Below, one piece after another: positions 34,241 to 43,450 of a DNA stretch of 64,000 nt. Origin of the DNA: Paraburkholderia sp. BCC1884 (lineage in GTDB: Bacteria; Pseudomonadota; Gammaproteobacteria; Burkholderiales; Burkholderiaceae); NCBI RefSeq assembly GCF_900996225.1, contig NZ_CAAJGL010000090.1, positions 124,001-188,000 of the forward strand. The letters run 5' to 3'. Position numbers and translations under genes: made by a program. The notes under the pieces are model-generated. The model was not told where the DNA came from, ran no database searches, and saw only the letters and a list, made by a program, of their open reading frames with translations. Positions within the stretch are counted from its first letter, which is position 1; every line of letters starts with the position of its first letter.

Positions 34241-35773
34241 ATGTCAACGGTATCGTCTTCATCCGCATCGAGCGCAGCAGCAGCCAGTGTCGCAGCCGAC
34301 AAGACAGCCCTCCAGGAGGCGATGCAGTCGGTCGTCAGCGGTGCGACCGGCAACTCGTCGCTGGATGTCAATTCCCTCGTCACGGCGCTCGTGAATTCGA
34401 AGACGGCCGGACAGGTTGCAGCGCTCGCGAACCAGCAAAGCAGCGACACCACCGAGATCTCGGCCTACGGCGCGCTTTCCGCCGCCCTGAGCGCCTTGCA
34501 GACCGGCTTGGGCTCGCTGTCGGACGGCACGCTGCAGTCGACCTTCAGCGCCACGATGAGCGGCACCGGCATCACCGCAACGGCGGCCAGCGGCGCGGTG
34601 GCAGGTAGCTACAGCGTGCAGGTTTCGCAGGTCGCTACCGCGCAGGCGCTGTCGTCGGCGGCATTCAACTCGACCCAGCAACTCGGCAGCGGCACGCTGG
34701 CCATCTCGCTGGGTAGCCAGTCGTTCAACGTATCGATCGACAGCAGCAACAACACGATTGCGGGCATCGCCGCAGCCATCAACGGCGCAACCGGTAATCC
34801 GGGCGTGACCGCAACTGTCGTCAACGGCAGCACCGGCGCTCACCTCGTGCTGGCTTCCACGACAACCGGCGCGTCCAACACGATCGGCGTCGCGGTCAAC
34901 GACCTGAGCGGCGACAACGGCCTCTCGGACCTGGGCGTTTCTACGACCCCCAGCACGACGGGCGGTCAATCGAGCATCACCTCGGCGGTGCCGGGCACGA
35001 GTACCGGCTGGACGCAGAGCACTGCGGCGCAAGACGCGGAATTCACCATCAACGGTATTGCCGCGTCGAGTTCGACCAATACGGTCACGAGCGCGATTTC
35101 GGGCGTAACGCTGAACCTGACCTCCGCCGCCGTCACCACGCCGGCCAGCACGCAAACGCTCACGATCGCCGCGGACACGACTGCGCAGGCCGCTGCGATC
35201 AACAACTTCGTCACGCTGTACAACACGCTCGTGACGACGATGGGCACGCTCACGCAGTACAGCTCCACTTCGACAACGCAAGGGCCACTGCTCGGCGACT
35301 CCACGCTCAATACGATCAACAACACGCTCGCTTCGATCGTTGCAGGCGGCGTGAAGAACGGCAGCGCGTCGCAAAGCCTGGCGTCGATCGGCATTACGCT
35401 CGGCGCGGACGGCACGTTGTCGGTGGACAGCACGACGCTCACTTCGGCGCTGCAGAATAACTCGTCGACGGTTGCCTCGCTGTTCAATTCGACCAACGGT
35501 ATCGGCGAGCAGCTCAACGCCAGCGTCAACAACTTCACCGAAACCGGCGGCATGATCGACGTGCGGACCACCGCACTGAACAGCGATCTGACGAGCATCA
35601 CGACGCAGCAATCGAACCTGAGCGATTACACCGCCGAATTGACGAGCCAGTACTCGGCGCAATTCACCGCGCTCAACACGCTGATGGCGACGACGTCCAA
35701 CAACGCGGCCTATCTGACGCAACTGTTCGGCGGTACCGATAGCGCCGGTGCACTGGCGACGAACAAGAGCTAA
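34241..35773 (+). CDS. fliD: FliD, filament cap (HAP2)
   Basis: A 510-residue filament-capping protein that folds flagellin at the tip. The N-terminal FliD_N region (LDVNSLVTALVNSKTAGQV) and the C-terminal FliD_C region are present (VTLYNTLVTTMGTLTQY, LASIGITLGADGTLSVDSTT), with a coiled end ending NAAYLTQLFGG. Unusually rich in Ser and Thr. The start is the ATG at 34241 with CGGAG upstream. No sigma-28 element was found in the 82 bases between the fliC terminator and this start. Confidence 0.96.
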   Translation: MSTVSSSSASSAAAASVAADKTALQEAMQSVVSGATGNSSLDVNSLVTALVNSKTAGQVAALANQQSSDTTEISAYGALSAALSALQTGLGSLSDGTLQSTFSATMSGTGITATAASGAVAGSYSVQVSQVATAQALSSAAFNSTQQLGSGTLAISLGSQSFNVSIDSSNNTIAGIAAAINGATGNPGVTATVVNGSTGAHLVLASTTTGASNTIGVAVNDLSGDNGLSDLGVSTTPSTTGGQSSITSAVPGTSTGWTQSTAAQDAEFTINGIAASSSTNTVTSAISGVTLNLTSAAVTTPASTQTLTIAADTTAQAAAINNFVTLYNTLVTTMGTLTQYSSTSTTQGPLLGDSTLNTINNTLASIVAGGVKNGSASQSLASIGITLGADGTLSVDSTTLTSALQNNSSTVASLFNSTNGIGEQLNASVNNFTETGGMIDVRTTALNSDLTSITTQQSNLSDYTAELTSQYSAQFTALNTLMATTSNNAAYLTQLFGGTDSAGALATNKS

Positions 35774-35790
35774 CGCACGGAGATCCTCTC

Positions 35791-36099
35791 GTGGAACAAG
35801 CTACCCAAGTTGAACAAATCCTCGCACTCACGCGCGAAATCGAGCATGCAGCGGCGCTGGCCGACTGGCCCGAAGCCGCTCGTCTGGTGGAAGTCCGTTC
35901 GCCGATGATCATGTCGCTGGACGCGCAGCAGGTGCAAGGGTCGCTTGACGCGATCCGCTCGGTCGTCGCGCGCGACGCCGTGATCTTTGCCGACGCGCAA
36001 TCTACTCAAGCCGAGTTGCAGAGCGAGTTCAACTCTGCGATTCGCCGTGTGAATGCAGTCGGTCAGTATCACAAGACAGCACTGATGGCCGCGCGCTAA
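35791..36099 (+). CDS. fliT: FliT-like flagellar chaperone
   Basis: A 102-residue all-helical protein directly behind fliD (17-base gap), the usual place of FliT, the export chaperone of FliD. The sequence is weakly conserved but has the FliT pattern of N-terminal helices (VEQILALTREIEHAAALADW) with PMIMSLDAQ and a C-terminal helix. The start is a GTG at 35791 with GGAG about 7 bases upstream. The call rests on position, size and helical content. No fliS is present in this window. Confidence 0.78.
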   Translation: MEQATQVEQILALTREIEHAAALADWPEAARLVEVRSPMIMSLDAQQVQGSLDAIRSVVARDAVIFADAQSTQAELQSEFNSAIRRVNAVGQYHKTALMAAR

Positions 36100-36162
36100 G
36101 CGTGCCGGCCGTATAACCAACAACAACATACGCACCGAAGTCAGGGTGTGCTCGTTTAACTC

Positions 36163-36189
36163 ATGCCCGCCTTGTGCGGGCATTTTTTT
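36163..36189 (+). terminator. Terminator after fliDT
   Basis: ATGCCCGC, loop CTTG, TGCGGGCAT, then TTTTTT: a strong rho-independent terminator about 65 bases past the fliT stop. Confidence 0.92.
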
Positions 36190-36310
36190 GCCCTAACGCC
36201 GACGGGACGCGCGATCAGATGAATTAGCCGTCATTTTGGCGTCACTTCCACCCTTAAGGCTGCGAACTCCGACTTGATAATCCAACGTACAGCTTCCTCG
36301 TGCGAGCATC

Positions 36311-38692
36311 ATGTCTACACAAATCGATTTATCGGCCCCGCGGGCTCTCTCACCTGAACAGCAACTCGCTCAGGACATTGCGCTCGTCATGCAGAGCGCC
36401 ATCGAGCAGTACCACAAGGGTGAGTTCGCCGATGCCCAGGCCCTTTTCGAGGCGATTCTCGAGACGATGCCGATGCATGCGGATGCCAACTACAACCTTG
36501 CCGTTGTCAAGGTGCAGACCGGACACCCGGCCGAAGCGCTGCCGCACTTCGAAGTGGCCTTGGGCAATAGCCCGGCTAACGGCCAGTATTGGGTAAGCTA
36601 TATCAATGCTCTCTTTGAAAGCGGCCAGATGGCCGCTGGATGGACTGCTGTCGAGTTGGCCCAGCAACAGGGTGTTCAAGGCCCTGCGTTGAACAGCTTG
36701 ATTCATCAGCTGGCCCAGCCCGAGAGGCGACTAGAAGTCAAATTGAATGCCGGTCCGGAAGGCTCGCGCGATATCAATCTGATCACCGTCGAGACAATCG
36801 AAGCGCAGCCTGTCACAGCGCCCGCCAATAAAGCCACGGTATCGCTGAAGACGGTCCAACACCGCCAGGCTCCGGCGCCGGAGATTCAAAAGCAGAACGC
36901 GCTGCTGCACAAGCGCCACTTCAAAGAGGCGATTGCCCTCGCGCGCAAGCTGACCGCGCGCTATCCGAAAGACATTCAGAGCTGGCGCGCACTCGCGATC
37001 TCACTTCAAAAAAACAATCAGTTCACTGAGGTAATCGAAGTGGCGCGCGCGGGCGTAGAAGTGGATCCGAGCGACGTGATCTGCCGACTGTTGCTCGCCG
37101 ATACGTTGCGCCATGCTGGCGCCCTGCAGGAAGCTGAAAGCCAATCGCGGCAACTGCTCATGTATGCCCCTGATCACCCGGAAACGCATCGGGTTCTGGG
37201 CCTCACGCTGATCGCGCTTGGGCGACGCGCAGAGGCAATCGCTTCGTGCAAGCGTGCCGCAGAACTCGCGCCGCGCTCTTCCGCCGTACATAGTGCGCTC
37301 GGCAATGTCTATCTCGGCATAGGCGCAATCGCGGAGGCGGAACACGCCTTGCGCACCGCCCTGGAAATCGACCCGGTAGACATCAACTCGCGAACCAATC
37401 TGCTGTTCTGTCTCATGCACAGCAGCAAGATCGACAAGGCCGCGCTCTTCAAGGAGCACCGCCGGTTCGGCGAATTGCACGACGCTCCCGCCGCGGCGGC
37501 AAGCCGACGCTACACCAACGCGCGTGACCCGGAGCGCAAGCTGCGCATCGCATTCATATCCGGTGACTTTTGCAACCACGCAGCGTCTTACTACCTGCTG
37601 CCGGTTGTGCGGAATTTGAGCCGTGACCCCAGCCTGTCGCTCCATTTCTACTACAACTTCGAGATGAACGACCACATCACGGAGCAGCTTCGCTCACATG
37701 CCAGCTCCTGGCAAGTCGTGGCGAATATGAGCGACGCGTTGCTCGACAAGCAGATCGTCGAAGATCAGATTGATATCGTCGTCGACCTGTCGGGACATAC
37801 GGCGCATTCGCGGATCGTAGGACTGGCGCGCAAGCCGGCCCCCATCCAGGTATCGTGGATCGGCTATCCGGCCACGACCGGGATGACCGCATTCGATTAC
37901 TACATCTCGGACCGCTACGTGACTCCGCTCGCGCAGTTCGAAGATCAGTTCGTCGAAAAACTCGCGTTGTTGCCGTCGGCAACGCCTTACATGCCGCCGC
38001 CGAATTGTCCGCCGGTCAATGCGCTGCCTGCACTTCACAAAGGCTACATCACCTACGGCAGCTTCAACCGGCTCAACAAACTCAGCCAGGAAGTCATCGC
38101 GGTCTGGAGTGAGATTCTGCGAGCGGAGCCAACTTCACGCATGGTGATTGGCGCGGTCTCGAGCAAGCTGGACGAAGAAACCTATCTCGAGTGGTTCAGC
38201 GCGCAGGGCATTTCCGCGGATCGGCTAACGTTCTGTAAGCGTGCGTCGCTGCCCGTCTATATGCAGCAGCACTATCAGGTCGATCTCTGTCTGGATACGT
38301 TCCCATACACGGGTTCGACCACCACGCTCAATGCGCTGTGGATGGGTGTGCCGACCATTACCATGCCCGGCACGTCCATGCCGAGCCGCTGCGGCGCTTG
38401 CTGGCTCGAACACGTCGGACTCCAACAGTTCATCGCGCAGGACAAGGACGAATTTGTTCGGAAAAGTCTCGAACTGACGCGCGATCTGGATGAGTTGAAT
38501 CGCCTTCGCATCGGCATGCGCGAGCGCTGCCTCGACTCCGTTCCATTCCAGCCTGAAAAGGTAGCGGGCGGCCTCTCGATCGCACTGCGCACCATGTGGA
38601 AGCGTTGGTGCGGCGATGAAGCGCCGACGGCCTTTGAAGCGACATTGCCGGCCGACTGGTGTCCGCCGCCGGTTGTACCCGTTGCAGCCTGA
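36311..38692 (+). CDS. TPR protein with SPINDLY-type O-GlcNAc transferase domain
   Basis: A 793-residue protein. An N-terminal TPR superhelix (about residues 20-400, for example HADANYNLAVVKVQTGHPAE and SAVHSALGNVYLGIGAIAEA) is joined to a C-terminal GT41 catalytic region. The catalytic region has FISGDFCNHAASYYLLPVV, DLSGHTAHSRI, PIQVSWIGYPATTGMTAFDY, GSFNRLNKLSQEVI, DTFPYTGSTTTLNALWMGVP and TMPGTSMPSRCG. GT41 enzymes attach GlcNAc or related sugars to Ser/Thr of proteins. Its place behind fliC-fliD-fliT and before an amino-sugar aminotransferase points to flagellin O-glycosylation; the donor sugar is unknown. Confidence 0.92.
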   Translation: MSTQIDLSAPRALSPEQQLAQDIALVMQSAIEQYHKGEFADAQALFEAILETMPMHADANYNLAVVKVQTGHPAEALPHFEVALGNSPANGQYWVSYINALFESGQMAAGWTAVELAQQQGVQGPALNSLIHQLAQPERRLEVKLNAGPEGSRDINLITVETIEAQPVTAPANKATVSLKTVQHRQAPAPEIQKQNALLHKRHFKEAIALARKLTARYPKDIQSWRALAISLQKNNQFTEVIEVARAGVEVDPSDVICRLLLADTLRHAGALQEAESQSRQLLMYAPDHPETHRVLGLTLIALGRRAEAIASCKRAAELAPRSSAVHSALGNVYLGIGAIAEAEHALRTALEIDPVDINSRTNLLFCLMHSSKIDKAALFKEHRRFGELHDAPAAAASRRYTNARDPERKLRIAFISGDFCNHAASYYLLPVVRNLSRDPSLSLHFYYNFEMNDHITEQLRSHASSWQVVANMSDALLDKQIVEDQIDIVVDLSGHTAHSRIVGLARKPAPIQVSWIGYPATTGMTAFDYYISDRYVTPLAQFEDQFVEKLALLPSATPYMPPPNCPPVNALPALHKGYITYGSFNRLNKLSQEVIAVWSEILRAEPTSRMVIGAVSSKLDEETYLEWFSAQGISADRLTFCKRASLPVYMQQHYQVDLCLDTFPYTGSTTTLNALWMGVPTITMPGTSMPSRCGACWLEHVGLQQFIAQDKDEFVRKSLELTRDLDELNRLRIGMRERCLDSVPFQPEKVAGGLSIALRTMWKRWCGDEAPTAFEATLPADWCPPPVVPVAA

Positions 38693-38733
38693 ACGGCCGT
38701 CTGCACACTGCGATAACTACCGAAGAACAGATC

Positions 38734-39879
38734 ATGAACGCGAGCCTACCTGCAGAAGCAGTTTCGGCGCTGACTGAGGAAACCATCTTTGTCACGCAGC
38801 CTCACCTGTCGCCGCTTGACGACTTCATTCCGTATCTTCGGGAGATATGGGAAAGCAAGATTCTGACGAACGGCGGTCCGTTTCACCAGCGCCTCGAAGC
38901 CGCGCTTGAAGAGTATCTGGGCGTCGAACACCTGGCGCTGCTCTCCAACGGCACGCTGGCGCTCGTCACCGCATTGCAGGCATTGCGTGTGACCGGTGAA
39001 GTGATCACGACGCCGTACTCGTTCGTCGCAACCGCGCACTCGTTGCTGTGGAACGGCATCAAGCCGGTCTTTGTCGACGTCGATCCGCGCACGCTCAATA
39101 TGGATCCGGCCAGGATCGAAGCCGCGATTACGCCGCAGACTACGGCCATTCTGCCGGTACATTGCTACGGCTACCCTTGCGACATCGACGCGATCCAGAA
39201 GATCGCCGACAACTACAACCTGAAGGTCATCTACGACGCCGCGCATGCCTTCGGCGTACGCACCGGCGGCACCAGCGTCTTGCGCCATGGCGACCTTTCG
39301 GTTCTGAGTTTTCACGCGACCAAGGTCTTCAATACCTTCGAGGGCGGCGCAATCATCTGCCCAGACGCGAAGACCAAACAGCGCGTCAATCATCTGAAAA
39401 ATTTCGGATTCGTGGATGAAACAACGGTCGTAGCGCCCGGCATCAACGGCAAGATGAGCGAAGTCAATGCGGCGTTCGGGCTTCTCCAGCTGAAACATAT
39501 CGACGAAGCGCTGGCCCGCCGCCGTGAGATCGCCACGCAATTGTGCGCCCTGCTGGCCGACGTGCCGGGAATCCGCTGTCTGCCCGCCTGCGAAGGCCCG
39601 ATTTCAAATCACGCCTACTTCCCGATTCTGGTCGACGAGAACTTTCCGTGTAGCCGTGATGCGTTGTACGAGAAATTCCGCCAGCACAACGTCATCGTGC
39701 GTCGCTATTTCTACCCGCTGATTTCGGACTTCCCGATGTACCGTGGCCTCGTCAGCGCCAATCCGTCCAACCTGCCGGTCGCCGCCGACGCCGCGAGGAA
39801 AGTGCTGTGCCTCCCCATTTATCCAGCGCTGTCGGCGGACAACGTCGAACGGATCGTGGATATCATCCGGACCTGCTAA
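38734..39879 (+). CDS. DegT/DnrJ/EryC1-type sugar aminotransferase
   Basis: A 381-residue PLP enzyme of the family that aminates nucleotide-linked keto-sugars. SNGTLALVTALQAL and TTPYSFVATAHSLLW are the N-terminal binding regions, VIYDAAHAFG holds the cofactor Asp, and SFHATKVFNTFEGGAI contains the PLP Lys (about residue 197). The likely product is a 4-amino-4,6-dideoxyhexose nucleotide such as dTDP-viosamine; the exact sugar is inference. The start is placed at the ATG at 38734, 41 bases after the GT41 gene, with which it forms an operon. Confidence 0.92.
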   Translation: MNASLPAEAVSALTEETIFVTQPHLSPLDDFIPYLREIWESKILTNGGPFHQRLEAALEEYLGVEHLALLSNGTLALVTALQALRVTGEVITTPYSFVATAHSLLWNGIKPVFVDVDPRTLNMDPARIEAAITPQTTAILPVHCYGYPCDIDAIQKIADNYNLKVIYDAAHAFGVRTGGTSVLRHGDLSVLSFHATKVFNTFEGGAIICPDAKTKQRVNHLKNFGFVDETTVVAPGINGKMSEVNAAFGLLQLKHIDEALARRREIATQLCALLADVPGIRCLPACEGPISNHAYFPILVDENFPCSRDALYEKFRQHNVIVRRYFYPLISDFPMYRGLVSANPSNLPVAADAARKVLCLPIYPALSADNVERIVDIIRTC

Positions 39880-39914
39880 AAAATCTGGCACGCCAGATTC
39901 GCGCGCTCATCAAC

Positions 39915-39965
39915 AAAAGCACTTAACGCTCCTCGCACAGGCGGGGTCGGTTAAGTGCTTTTTTT
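39915..39965. terminator. Terminator between convergent island operons
   Basis: AAAAGCACTTAAC and GTTAAGTGCTTTTTTT form a 13-bp stem around a GC-rich loop, with T-run on the plus strand and AAAA on the other side. It ends the plus-strand aminotransferase transcript and can also serve the minus-strand operon. Confidence 0.88.
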
Positions 39966-40057
39966 ATCGATGCCAGAAGCGTGAGCGGTATTCGTCTCAC
40001 GCCGCTCGCCTGATTTCCGGGGCTAAACCGTACGCCTAACCCCAGACTGCCGGACTA

Positions 40058-40810
40058 TCAAAGTTGCGCGGCACCCAGATCCAGCGCATCGTGACTATAG
40101 CTTCCGTTCTTGCACACCACCCACCAGAAGCCGTCGATCATGCTGACCTGCTCGAACTCTTCGGCAACCGCCAGGCACACGCCTGGGTGGTAACCATAGT
40201 CACCCTTGATGAAGTCGCGATCCTTGTATTGCCTGGCAAGCTCGACCAATCCCGGCGTCGGCAGCTTTTCCAGATCATCCCCACAGATGATCCCGTATTC
40301 CTTGTTGATCAACCGCTTGGCGTTGACGATGTCACGCTTGACCGAATCGTACTTGTGATCGGCGTCGATGTAGATGAAGTCGAACGATTCGTCCTTGAAT
40401 CTCGAGAGCAACTTGCCCGAGTTTCCGCGGATCAGAGAAACGTCGATATCACGGTCACCGCATTCGTTCTCGAATTTCTTGACGTTCAAAAAGGCCGACA
40501 AAAAAGCTTCGGTCGACAGGCTGTCCATTTTCGCGTAATCCCAGTGCGAGGGCCGAAAATCCACGCCACTCACATCGGCTTGCGAAGCATAAGGCCGCCA
40601 CGCGTCGACCAGCGTCAGTTCCGAGCCCGCTTGCAAATTGTTCAACCAGATGTTGGTCGAGCCGATGCCATACCACACGCCGATTTCCAGCGCTTTGATC
40701 TTGCCGGCAAACGCCGTCTGGATCAACGCTGTCATCGCGCTGATGCGCTTGGGCTGGGCCTGATTTTGCGGGACGATCGAAGGGCGCGAAGTTTGCTGTG
40801 TCTTTTCCAT
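40058..40810 (-). CDS. SAM-dependent methyltransferase
   Basis: A 250-residue class I methyltransferase. The SAM loop is ALEIGVWYGIGSTNIWL, the acidic ligand region LTLVDAWRPY, and FDFIYIDADHKYDSVKRDI matches the MTase-24 type. It is the last gene of the 13-gene minus-strand operon, 65 bases after the acetyltransferase gene. In sugar islands such enzymes O- or N-methylate the sugar or its acyl group; the target here is unknown. The start is placed at the ATG at 40810 with AGGTAGGA upstream. Confidence 0.85.
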   Translation of the reverse strand: MEKTQQTSRPSIVPQNQAQPKRISAMTALIQTAFAGKIKALEIGVWYGIGSTNIWLNNLQAGSELTLVDAWRPYASQADVSGVDFRPSHWDYAKMDSLSTEAFLSAFLNVKKFENECGDRDIDVSLIRGNSGKLLSRFKDESFDFIYIDADHKYDSVKRDIVNAKRLINKEYGIICGDDLEKLPTPGLVELARQYKDRDFIKGDYGYHPGVCLAVAEEFEQVSMIDGFWWVVCKNGSYSHDALDLGAAQL

Positions 40811-40875
40811 GGTCATTCCTACCTGTGCCGTTGGCACGGCAAATAATCAATTGAGTGAATAGCGTGATTCGAATG

Positions 40876-41613
40876 TCACGACGGCTGCGCGGCATCCGCG
40901 CGGGCGTCCGCTTTCGCGTTGTTTTTTGCGTGTTGAAGCTCTGCAAGTATTTCGAGTGCGCGGCCCTCGTCAGCCGCGAGGTCGACGAGAAAAGCCTCGT
41001 TGTTGACCTTGATCCACGACAGCGGCATGTCCCACCACGCGAGCTTCAGCAACTGCTCCCGTACTTTCTCGGGGAAGCGGAATCGCACCAACCTTGCCGG
41101 TGAGCCGACATAAATGCCGTAGGGTTCGCTGCGGAAGTTGGGCGGTATCAAGGAACGCGCACCGATAACACATCCACTTTCAATGACGCTACCACCCAGC
41201 AACATGGCCTCGTCGCCGATCCACACATCGTTGTGAATCACCGTATCGCCGTATTGCGGACTGCCGGGATTCAGCAGACCGTTGCCGTATATGCTGAACA
41301 TGGTCGTCGATATCGACCGCATCTCGTGCTGGCCGTTCAGCACGAACTTCAGCCGCTGGCCACCCGCAACGTTTTTTCCCACGATCAGTTTCTGGGCCTC
41401 GCTGTCGTACTTGACGACCGAGCCGACGCCTAATCCTGAGCAACGGCCGATATGAAAGGTGCCCACCGTGGCCTCTTCGTCAAGCCAGGTTTTGAAGAAG
41501 TTGTTGGGGATCGTCGAAAACGCACCGTCCTTGTAGCCGATCACAATGAACTGCTTCGAGAGAGGATGTAAGGGCAAAACGCCGATGCTGTCGTCCGATG
41601 TAACAACGTTCAT
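40876..41613 (-). CDS. CatB-like hexapeptide acetyltransferase
   Basis: A 245-residue left-handed beta-helix acyltransferase of the xenobiotic/sugar acetyltransferase type. Hexapeptide repeats lie in the middle (HIGRCSGLGVGSVVKYD, DTVIHNDVWIGDEAMLLGGS, IESGCVIGARSLIPPN), and YGIYVGSPARLVRFRFP is the usual end of the coil. The catalytic His is in FVLNGQHEMRSI. Homologues in other flagellin and O-antigen islands acetylate amino or hydroxy groups. It follows the transketolase pair by 3 bases. Confidence 0.88.
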   Translation of the reverse strand: MNVVTSDDSIGVLPLHPLSKQFIVIGYKDGAFSTIPNNFFKTWLDEEATVGTFHIGRCSGLGVGSVVKYDSEAQKLIVGKNVAGGQRLKFVLNGQHEMRSISTTMFSIYGNGLLNPGSPQYGDTVIHNDVWIGDEAMLLGGSVIESGCVIGARSLIPPNFRSEPYGIYVGSPARLVRFRFPEKVREQLLKLAWWDMPLSWIKVNNEAFLVDLAADEGRALEILAELQHAKNNAKADARADAAQPS

Positions 41614-41616
41614 GCT

Positions 41617-42597
41617 TTACTCCGCGCACTCGTTCATGAAGCCGGTAACACGCGCAGCAATCTTCGCCGCGACGAGGCCATTCTTTTCCAGCAGATACCG
41701 ATACTCACCGGCCTTGTCGAACCGGTCCGGCAAGCCGAGCAGGAGTTGCGGCGGCGCCGATTTCTTTGCCGCCTTGTATTCGGCGACCGCACTGCCGAGG
41801 CCGCCGATCACCGAATGCTCTTCTACCGTGACCAGCACCTTCGACGATGCCATCGCTGCATCGATCGCCGCCGTGTCGAGCGGCTTGAGCGTGTGCATAT
41901 TGATCACGCCGACGGACTTGCCCTCGGCTTCCAGCAACTTCGCGGCTTCGAGCGACTCGTGCACCATCGTGCCGTTGGCGATGATGGTCACATCCGAGCC
42001 GGTGCGCAGCGTGATCGCGCGGCCGATCTGGAAGTCGTAGTCTTCGGTATAGACCGACGGGTTATTTACCGCGCCCGTCAGGCGGATGTACATCGGGCCT
42101 TTGAATTCGGCCGCGGCCTGCACGGTCTTGACGATCTCCACGCAGTCGGCCGGGCAGACCACCGTCATGTTCGGAATCGACCGCATCACCGCCGCGTCCT
42201 CGATGCCGTAGTGCGAGTTGCCGAGGAAGGCCATCGACACGCCGCTACCGATCGCCACCGCCTTGACGTTCATTTCCATGTAGCCGAGATTCATGCGGAT
42301 CTGTTCGGCCGCGCGCATCGAGATGAACGGCGCGAACGACGTCGCGAACACGTTGTAGCCTTCTTTAGCGAGGCCGGCGGCGACACCGATCATGTTCTGC
42401 TCGGCGATGCCGATGTTCAGGAATTTCTCGGGGTAGGCCTTCTTGAAGCGATCCAGACCCGAAGAGTTACCCAGATCGGCCGACATCACCATCAGATCGT
42501 CGTACTTCTCGCCGACCGACAGAGCGGCCATACCGAACACGCCGCGCGAACCGAGCCGCGACCACTGACGTGCATTGCTTGCGTTGATTTCCAGCAT
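41617..42597 (-). CDS. Transketolase, C-terminal subunit (split enzyme)
   Basis: A 326-residue protein with the pyrimidine-binding and C-terminal domains of transketolase. The conserved Glu of the cofactor is in NIGIAEQNMIGVAAGLA, FATSFAPFISMRAAEQIR follows, and the C-terminal domain has VGVINMHTLKPLD. The N-terminal half is coded by the preceding gene, 14 bases away. It is the two-subunit form of the enzyme, often found outside central metabolism. The start is placed at the ATG at 42597 (GGAGACGCGAAA before it); an ATG at 42615 overlapping the upstream stop is possible. Confidence 0.93.
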   Translation of the reverse strand: MLEINASNARQWSRLGSRGVFGMAALSVGEKYDDLMVMSADLGNSSGLDRFKKAYPEKFLNIGIAEQNMIGVAAGLAKEGYNVFATSFAPFISMRAAEQIRMNLGYMEMNVKAVAIGSGVSMAFLGNSHYGIEDAAVMRSIPNMTVVCPADCVEIVKTVQAAAEFKGPMYIRLTGAVNNPSVYTEDYDFQIGRAITLRTGSDVTIIANGTMVHESLEAAKLLEAEGKSVGVINMHTLKPLDTAAIDAAMASSKVLVTVEEHSVIGGLGSAVAEYKAAKKSAPPQLLLGLPDRFDKAGEYRYLLEKNGLVAAKIAARVTGFMNECAE

Positions 42598-42611
42598 TTT
42601 CGCGTCTCCGT

Positions 42612-43433
42612 TCATTCCACCGTGGCCGTCAACTCGGCGAGCGCCAGGTCGTAATTCGCCTTCGTCAGCCGGTTGTGATGCCACTCGTTATTGTTTTCCA
42701 TGAACGAGATGCCCTTGCCCTTCACGGTATGCGCAACCAGCACGCGCGGACGGCCCGGCACCGGCGGCGCTTCGAAAGCGGCCAGCAGTTGGCCGATGTC
42801 ATGGCCGTCCACTTCGTGCACGTCCCACATGAAACTGCGGAATTTCCCGGCGAGGTCTTGCAGATCCATGATCTGGGTCGCGTCGCCATCGCTCTGGAGT
42901 TTGTTGTAGTCGATCATCGCGACGAGGTTGTCGAGGCGCAGTTGCGCGGCCGACATCACCGCTTCCCACACCGAGCCCTCGTTGCACTCGCCGTCGCCGA
43001 GCAGCACGTAAGTCTTGTACGGACGCTGCTTCTTCTTCGCTGCCAACGCGATGCCGATCGCCATCGACAGGCCCTGCCCGAGGCTGCCGTTCGAAGACTC
43101 GATACCCAGATCCATGTTCATGACCGGATGAGCGATCAGGTCGCTGTCGTTCGTTTGAAAACTACTGAACACGGTTTCATCGATGACGCCCGCCGCCCGC
43201 AGCGCCGAAAAATAGCCGAGCACGCCATGTCCCTTGCTCAGGATGAAGCGATCGCGTTCCACCCAGCGCGGATTCGTTTTGTCATAGCGCAATTGACGCG
43301 CGTACAGCGTCGCCATGATTTCGACCATCGACAAGCCGCCGCCCAGGTGAGCGCTCAGATTGCAGTGATGGCTGACCTCAAGGATTTTCTGGCGCATGAC
43401 GAGCGCCATATTTTCGATGTCGGAATAATTCAT
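42612..43433 (-). CDS. Transketolase, N-terminal subunit (split enzyme)
   Basis: A 273-residue protein with the pyrophosphate-binding domain. The thiamine diphosphate/metal motif is GDGECNEGSVWEA ending in DYNKLQSDG. Substrate-binding His residues lie in FILSKGHGVLGYFSAL. Together with the next gene it would form a complete transketolase that moves a two-carbon ketol unit to an aldehyde. It follows the SDR gene by 17 bases. The start is the ATG at 43433 with AAGGA upstream; a TTG at 43454 is in frame. Confidence 0.93.
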   Translation of the reverse strand: MNYSDIENMALVMRQKILEVSHHCNLSAHLGGGLSMVEIMATLYARQLRYDKTNPRWVERDRFILSKGHGVLGYFSALRAAGVIDETVFSSFQTNDSDLIAHPVMNMDLGIESSNGSLGQGLSMAIGIALAAKKKQRPYKTYVLLGDGECNEGSVWEAVMSAAQLRLDNLVAMIDYNKLQSDGDATQIMDLQDLAGKFRSFMWDVHEVDGHDIGQLLAAFEAPPVPGRPRVLVAHTVKGKGISFMENNNEWHHNRLTKANYDLALAELTATVE

Positions 43434-43450
43434 AGTGTCGTGTCCTTGAT

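Noticed and set aside
36250..36285. A sigma-28 promoter before the GT41 gene
   Set aside because: The best fit (TTAAGGCT-N11-CTTGATAA) matches only 5 of 8 in each element.
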